DNA of 64,000 bases from Polyangiaceae bacterium (GTDB lineage: Bacteria; Myxococcota_A; Polyangia; Polyangiales; Polyangiaceae), in assembly GCA_020633205.1 (NCBI GenBank), contig JACKEB010000012.1, forward strand, positions 868,001 to 932,000, given 5' to 3'. Below are positions 1-9,752 of the stretch, in pieces; position 1 is the stretch's first letter; each line of letters begins with the position of its first letter. Position numbers and translations under genes: made by a program. A model generated the notes under the pieces. It saw only the letters and a list, made by a program, of their open reading frames with translations. It ran no database searches and was not told the origin of the DNA.

Positions 1-399
1 TGGCTGATCCACCTTGACGGTGATCCAGGCGACCGCTGCCTTCAGCGTGTTCAGGTCACGCGTGTACTGACTACGCTCCGCCGGGTCGATCGCGTCTTTC
101 CCGCCCTCGAGGTACTTCGTGTAGGCGTCAATGGCCTCACCATCACGCTCGAGCTTCATCGCCGCGAGGCCGAAGTTGCCGAGGATCTTCCACGAAGGGC
201 ACTCGGAGTAAGCGACCTTGAACTCGCGATAGGCGTCCTCGTAACGCGCGCCATCAGGGTCGGTGAGGAAATTCACGCCGGCGCCGAAATGATTGCGGCA
301 GGAGTCGGTGATCTGAACTTCTTGAGCGCTGGCGCGGGGCGCCGCGAGGACGACGCCAGTAAGCAGGCAGGCAGGAACCAAGACGTGACGTAGAGCCAT
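1..399 (-). CDS. Secreted TPR-like protein, partial (C-terminus beyond window)
   Basis: The ATG at 399 opens a frame that runs off the left edge after 133 codons. Residues 1-25 form a signal peptide (hydrophobic LVPACLLTGVVLAA, then A-S-A before QEVQ). The following part reads as tetratricopeptide-like helices (YEDAYREFKVAYSECPSW; LGLAAMKLE-type spacing; EAIDAYTKYLEGG). The last visible residues (AWITVKVDQP) look like the entry to a PEGA-like beta domain, as in the gene at 6707-7633, so the two are probably paralogs in architecture. It is divergent from the dehydrogenase that starts at 509. Function unknown; a periplasmic scaffold role is only inference. Confidence 0.75.
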   Translation of the reverse strand, partial: MALRHVLVPACLLTGVVLAAPRASAQEVQITDSCRNHFGAGVNFLTDPDGARYEDAYREFKVAYSECPSWKILGNFGLAAMKLERDGEAIDAYTKYLEGGKDAIDPAERSQYTRDLNTLKAAVAWITVKVDQP

Positions 400-508
400 G
401 GGATCTCGATGTTTTCAGACCTGTGCCTCACGCGGCAACTTCATTCTTGCGCAGTGCGACCAAGACTTTGACCATCGCCTTCAACGGCATCGCCGATATC
501 CGCGAAAT

Positions 509-1594
509 ATGGCTTCTTTTCCTGATCAACAACCCAAACCAAACGAACCGGGGGTCCGTGCACTGCGCGTGGTGATTCAGCGGCCGGGCGGCTACGACCA
601 ACTGCGCCTCGAGCGAGGCGACCCTCCCAGCCCCTCGACCGACGAGCGCCTGCTCCAGAGCCTGGCGGTTGGGGTCAACTACGCCGATTGCGTGGTGCGC
701 ATGGGCCTCTACGCCTCGGCCCGCAAATACGTGGGCTGGCCGATCACCCCAGGCTTCGAGCTGGTTGGCTTCGAACCCGGCGACCCCCTACGAACGCCCC
801 GCCTCGCCCTCACGCGCTTCAACGCTTATGCAAGTCACGCCGCCATCGACCAGCGGCTGATCTTTCCCTTGCCTCGAGGATACAGCGTTGAAGAAGCCGC
901 GGGCTTCCCCACCACGGCGCTGACTGCCTGGTACGCGCTGCGGCGCCTGTGCGCTGTCGAATCCGGGATGCGCGTCTTGGTGCACAGCGCCGCCGGCGGT
1001 GTCGGTCTGCGCCTGTTGCAGATGTGTCGGATCCTGGGCGCCGAAGCGGTGGGACTCGTTGGAGCGCCCCACAAGGCTCACACTGTGGAAGCGTGTGATG
1101 CGCGCGTGATCGTGAAAGGGCGGCGCCCCTGGTGGCAAGCGGCGCGAGAACTCACTCCTCGCGGATACGACATCGTGCTGGATGCTACCGGCGCCGAAAC
1201 ACTGCGCCATAGCTACGACTTGCTCGCTCCCATGGGGCGCCTGGTGATCTACGGCTTCCACAGTATGTTGCCCAAGAGCGCTTCAGGTGCAGGCAGTGCG
1301 TTCGCTCCCACGGCGCTGCTGCGCCTGGCTCGCACCTACATTTCGACGCCGCGCTTCAACCCCCTAGCCTTGACCGGGGACAACAAGAGCGTGCTCGGCT
1401 TCAACCTGAGCTACCTCTTCGACGAAGTGCCCCTGGCTCAGCGCGGCATGCAGGAGCTCCTGGCGTGGGCCAGCCTGGGCAAGCTGCCCCCGCTGCCAAC
1501 CGAAGTGTTTCCTTTCGCAGAGGTCGCCGCGGCCCACGCGCGCCTCGAGTCGGGGCAAACCACCGGGAAGTTGGTGCTGAGCCTCGAGCGCTAG
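509..1594 (+). CDS. Quinone-oxidoreductase-like medium-chain dehydrogenase
   Basis: A 361-residue MDR-superfamily protein of the zinc-free quinone reductase/VAT1 type. The N-terminal GroES-like part shows NYADCVVRMGLY and PITPGFELVGF. The Rossmann nucleotide-binding loop is HSAAGGVGLRLLQ (AxxGxxG), and a later strand reads DIVLDATG. The C-terminus ends with the family signature TTGKLVLSL. These enzymes reduce quinones or enones with NAD(P)H in the cytoplasm. The frame is open from 398, but the first 37 codons look non-conserved and overlap the divergent gene, so the ATG at 509 is preferred. Substrate cannot be told from sequence. Confidence 0.85.
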   Translation: MASFPDQQPKPNEPGVRALRVVIQRPGGYDQLRLERGDPPSPSTDERLLQSLAVGVNYADCVVRMGLYASARKYVGWPITPGFELVGFEPGDPLRTPRLALTRFNAYASHAAIDQRLIFPLPRGYSVEEAAGFPTTALTAWYALRRLCAVESGMRVLVHSAAGGVGLRLLQMCRILGAEAVGLVGAPHKAHTVEACDARVIVKGRRPWWQAARELTPRGYDIVLDATGAETLRHSYDLLAPMGRLVIYGFHSMLPKSASGAGSAFAPTALLRLARTYISTPRFNPLALTGDNKSVLGFNLSYLFDEVPLAQRGMQELLAWASLGKLPPLPTEVFPFAEVAAAHARLESGQTTGKLVLSLER

Positions 1595-1619
1595 GCGCCG
1601 CGGAAGCCAGACCCTTTAC

Positions 1620-2579
1620 GTGAGCCCACCCGGGTGCCATGTCCCCCTCCCCGTGAGTTCCAAGAACCCGAACGCAAACCAGAGTTGGCAAGATCCCCCG
1701 AGCGACCTTCCGCCGCCGGTTTCACGCCGTGTGCGCCTCGCAACAGGCCTGGAGTACCACTGTCTCGAGTGGAACGCGGAGAGCGACGCCCAGCACACGG
1801 TGTTCCTGATCCATGGCTTCTTGGATCTGGGGCGTAGCTGGCAACCAGTGGTCGAGTCAGGGCTGGGCGCTGGGCTCCACTTGGTAGCTCCGGATATGCG
1901 GGGGCACGGCTTGAGCGATCGGGTCGGGCCGGGTGGCTACTACCACTTCATGGATTACCTCGCGGATCTGGCCTCGCTGGTGGAGCAGCTCGGCCGCGAA
2001 GAGGTCAGCCTCGTCGGTCACTCCATGGGCGGCAGTATCACCAGCTACTTTGCCGGCGCGTTCCCGGCCCAAATCAAACGCTTGGCGCTGCTCGAGGGCC
2101 TCGGCCCGCCGGAAGACCAAACGGCGGTGCCGGAGCGTGTGACGAATTGGGTTTCCGCGTGGAAGCGACAGGCGCACAGCGCCTTGAAGAGCTACGCGGA
2201 CGTCGCCGAGGCAGCCAAGCGGCTGCAGCGCCTCGACCCACTGCTTCGAGATCGAATGGCCACTTGGCTCGTCGCCCACAGCACCCGGGAGCTCCCCGAA
2301 GGGGGGCTGTGCTTCCTCCACGACCCGCTCCATTTGACGACGGGGCCGTACCCTTATCGGCTGGAGATCGCCGAGAGCTTCTGGCGTCGCATCGCCTGCC
2401 CCACCCTGTTCGTCGATGGAGCCGAGTCCTTCTTGCGTCACGCCGAAGTCGAGGCGGATCGCCGCAAGAGCTGCTTCGCTCAGGGCCAGAGCGCCCTGTT
2501 GGAAGGTGCCGGCCACATGATGATGAGACACCGGCCGGCGGAGCTCGCGACCCTGCTGCAGGGCTTTTTGACGCAGTAG
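1620..2579 (+). CDS. Alpha/beta-fold hydrolase
   Basis: A 319-residue alpha/beta hydrolase. The oxyanion-hole strand is VFLIHGFLDLG, the nucleophile elbow is GHSMGG (Ser), and the late catalytic His sits in GAGHMMMRH; an acidic residue follows the CPTLFVDGAES strand. The layout resembles haloalkane-dehalogenase/epoxide-hydrolase-like esterases, with a helical cap between. No signal peptide, so cytoplasmic. The start is uncertain: GTG at 1620 has no clear ribosome-binding site and a second GTG lies at 1653. It follows the dehydrogenase by 25 bases and precedes the oxidase-subunit gene on the same strand. Substrate unknown. Confidence 0.85.
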   Translation: MSPPGCHVPLPVSSKNPNANQSWQDPPSDLPPPVSRRVRLATGLEYHCLEWNAESDAQHTVFLIHGFLDLGRSWQPVVESGLGAGLHLVAPDMRGHGLSDRVGPGGYYHFMDYLADLASLVEQLGREEVSLVGHSMGGSITSYFAGAFPAQIKRLALLEGLGPPEDQTAVPERVTNWVSAWKRQAHSALKSYADVAEAAKRLQRLDPLLRDRMATWLVAHSTRELPEGGLCFLHDPLHLTTGPYPYRLEIAESFWRRIACPTLFVDGAESFLRHAEVEADRRKSCFAQGQSALLEGAGHMMMRHRPAELATLLQGFLTQ

Positions 2580-2655
2580 CGCCGCCGTTCCCCGAGGGTG
2601 CGTCGCCGCCTTGGCAGCGCGGCCACTCGGGGGTAGAGGATCCGCCGGACGAAGC

Positions 2656-3267
2656 ATGCGCGATCCATTCATCGGAGCCGACCGAGAGACCGTCTCTCCC
2701 CGAGAGCCGTCGTTCAAGATGTCCATCGGCCAAATGGGCATGATCGGCTTTCTCGCGTCGGTCGCCATGATCTTTGGCGCGACGATCATCGCCTACCTGG
2801 TGACGCGCGCGAACAACGCGGTGTGGCGCACCGCGGAGATGCCGGGGCTGCCACTCGGCTTGCTCGGCACCACAGCGGTGATGTTCCTTCAAGCAGCGTG
2901 CATGAGTTGGGCGCTGCGATCGGTGCGCGCAAACAAGCTCGCCACGCTGGAGCGCGCGCTGTGGTGGTCCCTCGGGCTCGGCGTTGCGTTCATCGCTGGC
3001 CAAGCCATCAACTGGTACGAGCTGCAGAGCGCTCACCTCACGGTCAGCGCTCGCAACCTGTACGTCTTCACCTTCTACATGCTCACCGGCGTGCACGCGC
3101 TGCACATCATCGGTGGTTTGCCGCCCTTGGGCGTGGTGATCTACCGCACCCGCCAGCGGGAGTATTCGAGCTCACGTCACGAAGGCCTGAAGTTCTGCGT
3201 GCAGTACTGGCACTTCCTCGGGGTCGTCTGGTTGATCCTGCTGGGAGTGCTGTTCTTCGCGACCTGA
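2656..3267 (+). CDS. Cytochrome c oxidase subunit III-like membrane protein
   Basis: A protein of 203 residues with five predicted membrane helices. The heme-copper oxidase subunit III pattern is clear in the C-terminal half: FYMLTGVHALHIIGG and YWHFLGVVWLILL. At about 200 residues it matches the short five-helix type seen in quinol and cbb3-like or caa3 oxidases rather than the seven-helix mitochondrial form. The ATG at 2656 (MRDPF) is chosen over an upstream in-frame codon. No subunit I or II gene is nearby, so this is an isolated subunit III paralog that may serve an oxidase or NO reductase elsewhere. Converges on the lipoprotein gene, six bases apart. Confidence 0.85.
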   Translation: MRDPFIGADRETVSPREPSFKMSIGQMGMIGFLASVAMIFGATIIAYLVTRANNAVWRTAEMPGLPLGLLGTTAVMFLQAACMSWALRSVRANKLATLERALWWSLGLGVAFIAGQAINWYELQSAHLTVSARNLYVFTFYMLTGVHALHIIGGLPPLGVVIYRTRQREYSSSRHEGLKFCVQYWHFLGVVWLILLGVLFFAT

Positions 3268-3273
3268 TGTCGC

Positions 3274-4014
3274 TCACTTGGCGCTGGTCGGCAGCGCTGC
3301 GGGCTTCTCCGCGCTCTTGGTCTCGCTGACCTGAAACTTCGTGCGAGCCAGCTCATGGCCGTCGGCGTCGGTGACGATCGCCTCCCATTCGCCACCCTGC
3401 TTGATGTTCTGGGTGCGACCCCAGGTCCGCCAGCGTCGCTGCTTTGCGGGAATGTGCAGCTCTACCAGGCCGACCTTGCGCCCCGAACTATGGATGAAGG
3501 TCACCAGAACGTCCTGTTGCTCATCCGCTGGGTTCTCGAGTTCCATGAAAGCGTAGATTGGGCCGCTGCCCGCTTCGAAGCTCGAGACCTCGACCGGCTC
3601 GCGCTTGTCGATTTCTGTCGTCACCACCAGGCGCTTGATCCTGAGGGGCACCGCGGCGGAAGACTTCACGTCCGCAGGCTTCGTGTCGCTCGCGCTCGGG
3701 TCCTTGGCGCTCGGGCCCTGCGCGCTCGCCGGCTGGGTGTCATCGCTCGGCTTCACCGAGTCTGGATTCGACTTCGCTGCCAGATCCCGCGCCGGCTCGG
3801 CAACGATGCTCGAGTCATCTTTGTTTTCCTGCGGAAGCGCGAGTGGCTTGTTCAGCCCAGGCTTCGCGGGGTTGATCTCCACGCTGACCTTCGCCGGGTC
3901 CGGCTCCGCGTGGGTGTCCCGTCCGCAGCCAGCCATCGTCGCCATCAAGGCGCACAGGCCAAGGCCCAGCACGCTCTTACGGAGCACGCTCTGAATCGGG
4001 GTCACACTCGTCAT
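3274..4014 (-). CDS. Lipoprotein with DUF2914-like C-terminal domain
   Basis: A 246-residue protein with a lipoprotein signal ending at MAGC (hydrophobic VLGLGLCALMATMA before it), then a low-complexity Asp/Ser/Pro/Lys linker of about 110 residues. The C-terminal 100 residues fit the DUF2914 pattern: strands around IYAFMELENP, VLVTFIHSSGRKVG, a basic RRWRTWGRT segment, then GGEWEAIVTDADGHELA and a final FQV strand. The ATG at 4014 is preceded by an AGGTGG ribosome-binding site 5-6 bases upstream; an upstream in-frame start is less likely. Probably anchored in an envelope membrane. Function of the domain is unknown. Confidence 0.8.
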   Translation of the reverse strand: MTSVTPIQSVLRKSVLGLGLCALMATMAGCGRDTHAEPDPAKVSVEINPAKPGLNKPLALPQENKDDSSIVAEPARDLAAKSNPDSVKPSDDTQPASAQGPSAKDPSASDTKPADVKSSAAVPLRIKRLVVTTEIDKREPVEVSSFEAGSGPIYAFMELENPADEQQDVLVTFIHSSGRKVGLVELHIPAKQRRWRTWGRTQNIKQGGEWEAIVTDADGHELARTKFQVSETKSAEKPAALPTSAK

Positions 4015-4153
4015 TTCAATCCACCTTTCCGCCAGACAGTCGCCCCCGCCCCACTGCGGGGTTTGAGGGCCGCTCGTCCTTGGCAAGGAAGCTAAAGGGC
4101 AAGCTTCGAACCACCCAAGTTTGTTGCAGGCGAATTGGGGACTTTTTACGGGA

Positions 4154-4178
4154 TTTTTGGGGGTGAGGAGCGCCGCAG
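4154..4178. repeat. G-rich dispersed motif, copy 1
   Basis: Intergenic copy of the motif TTGGGGGTGAGG followed by AGCGCCGCAGGGCG. A related tract lies at 28202-28225 in another intergenic gap (TTTGGGGGGGAGGAGCGACG), suggesting that the similarity extends past the G run. Confidence 0.4.
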
Positions 4179-4243
4179 GGCGTCACACCTGACTTACGGA
4201 ACCGTGTGTCTTGCGAAACGCGCTGTGTCCCGTGAGACGCAAA

Positions 4244-4684
4244 CTACGACTTCTGCACTCGAGCCGCCGAATACGCCTCCGCCAGGTGCAGCAGCGCGGC
4301 GCTGATCGAGGTGCAGAGCTCGTAGCGCGGCCACTCAGCGCCTGGCTCCGATCCGCTGGGAGTGAACACCAGGTAGTCTCGGGGCTCGACGTCGAACCAG
4401 GTGCGGTGGCGTAAGCGTTTCAGTAAGCCCTCAGCGAACTGGAGTTGGTCATCGCTGGAGGCCAAGGGCGCCTCCCCCCCAACCCTTTCAGGATCCGGGG
4501 AGGTATCAAACAGCTGACCGTAGCGCTGAAAGACGCGGGTTATGCTTCCGCGTGGTAATGCGAGAGGCGCCGCGTCTGCAACCTGAAGTGCGGCGCCCGT
4601 CTCAGTTGCGATGAGCCAGGTCTGCTCCCGGACGCCGGGGGCGATCTCCCGTTCGAAGATGCAAAGGCGCGGCGCTTCAGCCAC
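4244..4684 (-). CDS. Hypothetical protein coupled to htpG
   Basis: A 146-residue protein with no recognised domain. It starts with GTG directly after the htpG stop (TGA followed at once by GTG), so it is almost certainly cotranscribed and translationally coupled to htpG. It has no signal peptide or membrane segment. Visible features are an N-terminal beta-like stretch (RLCIFEREI, TWLIATETG) and a C-terminal helix-rich part (QFAEGLLKRLRHR; ISAALLHLAEAYSAA). A small cytoplasmic helper is possible, but nothing in the sequence proves it. Confidence 0.7.
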   Translation of the reverse strand: MAEAPRLCIFEREIAPGVREQTWLIATETGAALQVADAAPLALPRGSITRVFQRYGQLFDTSPDPERVGGEAPLASSDDQLQFAEGLLKRLRHRTWFDVEPRDYLVFTPSGSEPGAEWPRYELCTSISAALLHLAEAYSAARVQKS

Positions 4685-6580
4685 TCAGACGCCCGCGGCC
4701 TTGCTCATCAGCGTGGTCAGGCGCTTGGCCAAGGCGGCAGGATCTTCCAGCGGGCTACCCTCGGCGAGCAGAGCCTGATCGTAGAGCACCTCGATCCACT
4801 CACTGACGTCGCCAACGTTCTTGGCGTCGCTGTTCAGCGTGTCGAGGCGCTTGATCAACGGGTGCTCCGGGTTGATCTCCAAAACCCGCTTCTGAGGCGG
4901 CATGCCGAGCTTCTGGGCGCGCATCAGGCGCTCGATATGAGGCGCGAGGCCGCCGTCGGGGATCACCAAGCACACCGGAGAATCCTCGAGCCGCGTGGAG
5001 GTGCGCACCTGGCCCACGCGGTCGCTGAGCACGCGCTCGAAGCGCTCGAGCAGCCCCTTGAGGGCTTCATCCCGCGCTTCGCGGGCCTTTTCGGCCTCTT
5101 CCCCGTCGCCGTCCAGGTCGAGCTTCTCGCTCATGGCGTTGACGAGCTTGTGGCCGTCGTACTCGGTGAACTGGGTCACAACGAACGGGTCCACCGGATC
5201 CGTCATGAACAGCACCTCGTAGCCGCGCTTCTTCAGCGACTCGAGGTGAGGGCTCGTTTCCACGAGGCGACGCTCCGCGCCAGTGACGTAGTAGATATCC
5301 TTCTGACCTTCCAGCATGCGCCCGACGTAGTCCTTCAGGCTGTAGAGGTCGCTCGGCGACTTGGTGCTCTCGTAGCGCACCAGCTCCTGGAGCTTGTCGG
5401 TGTGCTCGGGCTCGAAATGCAGCCCTTCCTTCAGCACCGCGCCGAACTCGCGGAAGAACGTCACGTAGTCTTCTGGGCGCTCCTTTGCCAGGTCGTCCAG
5501 CATGCTCAGGGTCTGACTCACGACCTGCTTCTTCATGATGCGCACGGCCTTGGAGTCTTGGAGGATCTCCCGTGAGACGTTCAGCGGCAGATCTTCGCTG
5601 TCCAGCACGCCGCGCACGAAGCGCAGCCATTTCGGCAGCACTTCTTCGCAGTCGTTCATCACGAACACGCGCTTGACGTGCAGGCGAATGCCCTTCTTCG
5701 CTTCCGGATCGAAGAGATCGAACGGCGCCTTCTTCGGCACGAAGAGCAGCCCCGTGAACATCTGGGTGCCTTCCACGTGGAAATGCTTGCGCGCGAGGGG
5801 TGCCTCGAAGTCATGGCTGAGGTGCTTGTAGAACTCCGCGTATTGCTCGTCGGTGACTTCCTTCGGGTTACGCTGCCACAGCGCGCTGCCGCGGTTGATG
5901 CGCTCGAAGGTCGGCGTGGCGTCGGCATTCTCTGCGTCCTCGGGCTCTTGCTTGAGCTCGATTGCGTGACTCACGTAGTCCGAGTAGCGGGTCACCAGCT
6001 GACGAAGGCGCCAGTACTCGAGGTACTGCTTGGCGTCGCCCTTGAGCGTGAGCACGATGTCGGTGCCGCGCTCGGCGCGCTCCGTCGGCTCGATGGTGAA
6101 GCTGTCTTTGGCTTCAGAGGTCCACGCGAAGGCTTCCTCGCTGCCGGCACGGCGGCTGACCACCCGCACCTCGTCAGCGACCAGGAACGCCGAATAGAAG
6201 CCGACGCCGAACTGGCCAATCAGCTGCAGCGCGTCTTTCCCTGCGGATTGAGCCTCGGCCAGGCGCTCCATCAGCTGCCTCGAACCGGAGTGCGCGATGG
6301 TGCCGAGGTTCGTCACGAGCTCGTCGTGGGACATCCCGATGCCGTTGTCGCTGATGGTCAGCGTGCCGGCCTCGGCGTCCGGTGAGATGCGGATCCGGAG
6401 CTCCGTGTCGTCGCCCATCAGCTTGGGATCCCCGATGGCCTCGAAGCGCAGCTTGTCGAGGGCGTCGGACGCGTTGCTCACCAGCTCCCGCAGGAAGATC
6501 TCGGGGTTCGAGTACAGCGACCCCACGACGAGGCGCAAAACTTGGCTGACTTCGGCTTGGAATGAGTGAACTTCAGACAT
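4685..6580 (-). CDS. htpG: Molecular chaperone HtpG (Hsp90)
   Basis: A 631-residue bacterial Hsp90. The N-terminal GHKL ATPase domain is complete: [14 protein letters not shown] (catalytic Glu and Mg-binding Asn), DNGIGM, GTIAHSG and [11 protein letters not shown] lid-region motifs. The middle domain has NVSREILQ with the conserved Arg, and the dimerising C-terminus ends near [11 protein letters not shown]. It is an ATP-driven cytosolic dimer that remodels client proteins. The ATG at 6580 gives the typical [11 protein letters not shown] start. The hypothetical gene at 4244-4684 follows without a gap. Family identity is certain; regulation is not visible. Confidence 0.98.
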
Positions 6581-6655
6581 CTCGGGGCGCAGAAATGGCC
6601 ACCGCTCGACGTGCTGTCAAGCATCGCCTCCCCTCATCGCGCCCTGACGTCGAAG

Positions 6656-6688
6656 GAACCGCCAAGGACGCCAAGGGCGCCAAGATTC
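6656..6688. repeat. Nine-base-period GCCAAGGAC repeat, remote copy
   Basis: Between htpG and the TPR gene lies GAACCGCCAAGGACGCCAAGG..., three 9-base units ending in CAAGATT. It matches unit A of the repeat-rich gap at 24391-24427, including the GAACC lead-in, so this is a dispersed element rather than a local duplication. Confidence 0.7.
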
Positions 6689-6706
6689 GTTCAGGGAACG
6701 GGAGCT

Positions 6707-7633
6707 CTAGAAGCGCGCCCAGACGCCTAGCCCGCCGCTTTGGGGAGCCAGCTGGGGCACGAGAGCGACGTTCGGTTGGTCCTTTTCGTCGTGGCTCAGC
6801 ACCAAGTAGGCGCCAGCGGCCAGTAGCACTGTGCCAGCGATGATGCCGGTTGCGCTGACGGTCCCCAGGGTGCGGCCGCTCTCGACGGCGTCGTAGCCCT
6901 CAGCGTCGCAGCGTTGGTTCGGGCAGTGGTCGTCCGCCGTGCTCTTCTTCGAGAGCGTCATGAAACCTGTCACGCCGCCGACGACCAACCCGAGGATCCC
7001 CACGCCACCGAGCACGTAGCCAAGGGTTGGAGAGCCAGCATCCGTGGAGAGGCTGCCGCTGGCTGACGACGACGCGTCGCCAGCGCTGATCTCGAGGTCC
7101 TTCTGTTCGCCCTCGGCAATGCTGAGCTTGAACTCGTTCGGTTCGTGCCCCGGCGCCTCCACCTTCACCACGACGTCCCCCGGATCCACAGGCAACGGCG
7201 CTCCGAAGCTCGCTTGGGTGAGTTCGACGCCGTCACGCGTGACCTTGGATCCCTCGGGAAGCGCCTCCCCCACCTTGATCGTCAGCTTCGGCAGCCGCGG
7301 TTCGAGCGCCGCGGCACGCTGAGCCGCCAGGGCGCGGCGTTCGTCCGTTGCCGGCAGGCGCTGAGCGACCTCTTGAAAGTGGGTCCACGCCGTGGCGACG
7401 CGGCCGAGCTTCTCCTCGCAGTCGGCGATGTTGAGCAGCGTGCCGACGGCGGGGTCGAGGCGGTTGCTCTCACGGAACTTCTCGCATGCCGTGCGGAAAT
7501 CACCCGCGTCAGCAGCAGCGCGGCCCTGTTGAAAAAGCGCCTCTGCGGCGGCGGGATCGTTCTGCGCGGAGGCCGTTGAGGCGGCGCCCAGCGTGGCCAA
7601 GAGCCCGAGCAACATCCAGAGCTTGCGCTTCAT
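6707..7633 (-). CDS. TPR/PEGA-like secreted membrane protein
   Basis: A 308-residue protein starting at ATG 7633 with a signal peptide (LWMLLGLLATLGAASTASA, cut before QND). TPR-like repeats follow (AEALFQQGRAAADAGDF; TLLNIADCEEKLGRVATAW; EVAQRLP), then a PEGA-like beta module (PKLTIKVGEALPEGSKV ... DPGDVVVKVEAPG). Two membrane helices come near the C-terminus (TLGYVLGGVGILGLVVGGV and TGIIAGTVLLAAGAYLVL). This TPR-plus-PEGA-plus-helices layout is common in Polyangiales next to Ser/Thr kinases, and a kinase lies just upstream on the same strand. Role unknown, likely an envelope scaffold or signalling partner. Confidence 0.8.
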   Translation of the reverse strand: MKRKLWMLLGLLATLGAASTASAQNDPAAAEALFQQGRAAADAGDFRTACEKFRESNRLDPAVGTLLNIADCEEKLGRVATAWTHFQEVAQRLPATDERRALAAQRAAALEPRLPKLTIKVGEALPEGSKVTRDGVELTQASFGAPLPVDPGDVVVKVEAPGHEPNEFKLSIAEGEQKDLEISAGDASSSASGSLSTDAGSPTLGYVLGGVGILGLVVGGVTGFMTLSKKSTADDHCPNQRCDAEGYDAVESGRTLGTVSATGIIAGTVLLAAGAYLVLSHDEKDQPNVALVPQLAPQSGGLGVWARF

Positions 7634-7722
7634 CACTGGGAGCGTACCGAAGAACCGCGCAGCTTGCGAGGGTCGCCGCTGCAAGGAGGTGAACCCTCTC
7701 CCCCCGATCCAAACCTGCAGGC

Positions 7723-9342
7723 TCAGTGACGCCGGTCGAACGGATTCGACGTGGAGACCGGCGCCGTTGCCGGCGGCTTGGCGGTGGCTGGCGGCTTGGC
7801 GGTGGCTGGCGGCTTGGCGGTGGCTGGCGGCTTGGCCGTGACGGGCGGCGCAGTGACCGGCGGCTTCGCGGTCGTCGGCGGCTTGCCCGTGATCGGCTTG
7901 GAGATCGCGGTTGGGTGCGCTGGGACCTGAGCCGTCGGGACCTGAGCCGCAGTCTTCACCGCTTCGGGTTCTTTGGGCGGATCCTCCGCGGTGGTCCCTG
8001 ATAGCTCAAGCTCGCTCGGCTTCTCGGCTTCGGCGGTTGGCTTGGCTTCAGGGTTCTCCGGAGCGCTGATGGGTGCCTGACCTGCCGTGGGATCCGGTTG
8101 CTCCGCGGAAACGCGGGATCCGAGGCTCAAACCGAGCACCACGCCGACGCCAATCAGCGCGGCAACGCCAGCGCCGATCACCGCGCCCCAGCGCTTGCGA
8201 GGCGCGGGCGTCTCCGAGGTGCGCACCAGCGCGTCGCCCGTCGTGGTCAGCGCTGGCACCGACTCGATGCCACTTGGCCCCGTGGTGCTTGCGTCGGGAG
8301 CGCTGGTGGCGGGCACGATATCAACGCTGTGCACGGACGGTGCGGTGATCGTGGGCGGCGCGCCGCCTGCGACCGACGGCCGGGGCAGGCTGAGGGGGCC
8401 GGAGAGGTCCATCGACTCCTGGGCCTCCCGCAAGCCGCCTTGCATCGCACGCGCATTGTCCCAGCGATCGAGCTTCTTGAAAGCCAACGCGCGGTCCACC
8501 AAGCGCACCACCGGCACCGGAAGGTTCGGGCAAAACTGCGCGACGCTGGGCGCGTCATTCGTTGCCGCGAGGATCAGCTGCTCGTTGATGGTTTCCGCCT
8601 CGTGGACGTAGCGCCCGGTGAGCAGTGTGAACAGCGTCGCGCCAACGGCCCACAGATCCGTGCGCTGATCGACCTCTTCCAGCCGGCCGAGCGCTTGCTC
8701 CGGTGCCATGAACGCCGGCGTGCCGAGCAACGACCCGACCTTGGTGGTCGCGCCCGTTTGCTTCGAGAGCTCGCGCAGCCGCGCGATGCCAAAGTCGAGC
8801 ACCTTGAGCCGCCCGTCCTTGGTCAAGAACAGGTTCTCAGGCTTGAGATCCCGATGAATCACGCCCTTGGCGTGGGCTGAAGCCAGCACGTCCAGCAGCT
8901 GATCGACCACCGGGAGTACCTCGCTCACCGGCAGCTCGTGACCCTTTCGCTCCCAGCGCGCCTCGAGGGTCTCGCCCTCGAGCAGCTCCATGACCAAGAA
9001 CGCGGCGCCGTCTTCGGTGACGTCGTCGTCGAATACCTGCACGGTGCCTGGATGGTCCACCGTGTTGGCGACGTACCCCTCGCGCAGGAAGCGCGCGGTC
9101 ACCTCGGCGTCGAGAGCGACCTCCGGGTGCAGCATCTTGATCGCGACACGGCTCTGATTGCGATGAGTGGCGGCGTACACCGTCGCCATTCCACCTACAC
9201 CCAGCACTCCATCCAGGGTCCACTTCCCCTTGAGGGTTGTGTTCACTCGATGTCGAGCTCGGTCAGAAACGTCTTCGCGCAAAGCCATGCGGCTTGTTCC
9301 GGGGAGTGTGGGCGCCGCAGCTCCGTTGGAGTGCGGCAACAT
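7723..9342 (-). CDS. Eukaryote-type Ser/Thr protein kinase with proline-rich tail
   Basis: A 539-residue membrane-anchored Hanks-type kinase. Motifs in order: glycine loop GVGGMATVY, VAIK lysine, HRDLKPEN catalytic loop, DFG, and the APEQA segment, all intact, so active kinase is expected. After a linker comes one membrane helix (VIGAGVAALIGVGVVLGLSL) and an extracytoplasmic Glu/Pro-rich tail with AKPPAT repeats. The frame is open from 9612, but the ATG at 9342 has GGAG nine bases upstream; ATG 9288 (MALRED) is an alternative. It probably phosphorylates proteins of the neighbouring TPR/PEGA class. Ligand unknown. Confidence 0.95.
   Translation of the reverse strand: MLPHSNGAAAPTLPGTSRMALREDVSDRARHRVNTTLKGKWTLDGVLGVGGMATVYAATHRNQSRVAIKMLHPEVALDAEVTARFLREGYVANTVDHPGTVQVFDDDVTEDGAAFLVMELLEGETLEARWERKGHELPVSEVLPVVDQLLDVLASAHAKGVIHRDLKPENLFLTKDGRLKVLDFGIARLRELSKQTGATTKVGSLLGTPAFMAPEQALGRLEEVDQRTDLWAVGATLFTLLTGRYVHEAETINEQLILAATNDAPSVAQFCPNLPVPVVRLVDRALAFKKLDRWDNARAMQGGLREAQESMDLSGPLSLPRPSVAGGAPPTITAPSVHSVDIVPATSAPDASTTGPSGIESVPALTTTGDALVRTSETPAPRKRWGAVIGAGVAALIGVGVVLGLSLGSRVSAEQPDPTAGQAPISAPENPEAKPTAEAEKPSELELSGTTAEDPPKEPEAVKTAAQVPTAQVPAHPTAISKPITGKPPTTAKPPVTAPPVTAKPPATAKPPATAKPPATAKPPATAPVSTSNPFDRRH
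7772..7843 (-). repeat. 18-base tandem repeat coding AKPPAT
   Basis: Four consecutive 18-base units (first three exact, fourth diverging at its end) encode the Ala-Lys-Pro-Pro-Ala-Thr repeats in the kinase tail. Copy number is likely to vary between strains by slippage. Confidence 0.8.
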
Positions 9343-9752
9343 CAGTTCGTGCTCCGCAGCCAGAGTGGGCTGGGAGGCAGCTGGGAGGACTTGTGCCTGG
9401 CAGCGTACCCCGGGTGTGACGGGTGACGCCAGCCCGGCCGTATGGCTGAAACGTACGTTTGTCCCGTCACTTGTCTTCCCCGACTTTGCATCGCTCCGAC
9501 TGAGCGGTTTCGGGGGCGCCGAGTGAGGCAGCGCACGCAGCCGCTTCCCCGAACTGGGCAGTCGAGATCCCGGTTCGTCGCTGGCTGCGGGTTGGCGCTG
9601 TGGCTGGGGCATAGTGGCTCGGAGTTCGGTGTGCGGGGCCGTTTACGGGGGCGCGAACGAGAGCGATTGGCTTGCAGAACGCGCTGGAATCGTGGGCCTT
9701 ACACCGCCTGGGCTGCGAAGTTGCCCAGGCTCAGATGCGGCGCTCGGTGAGC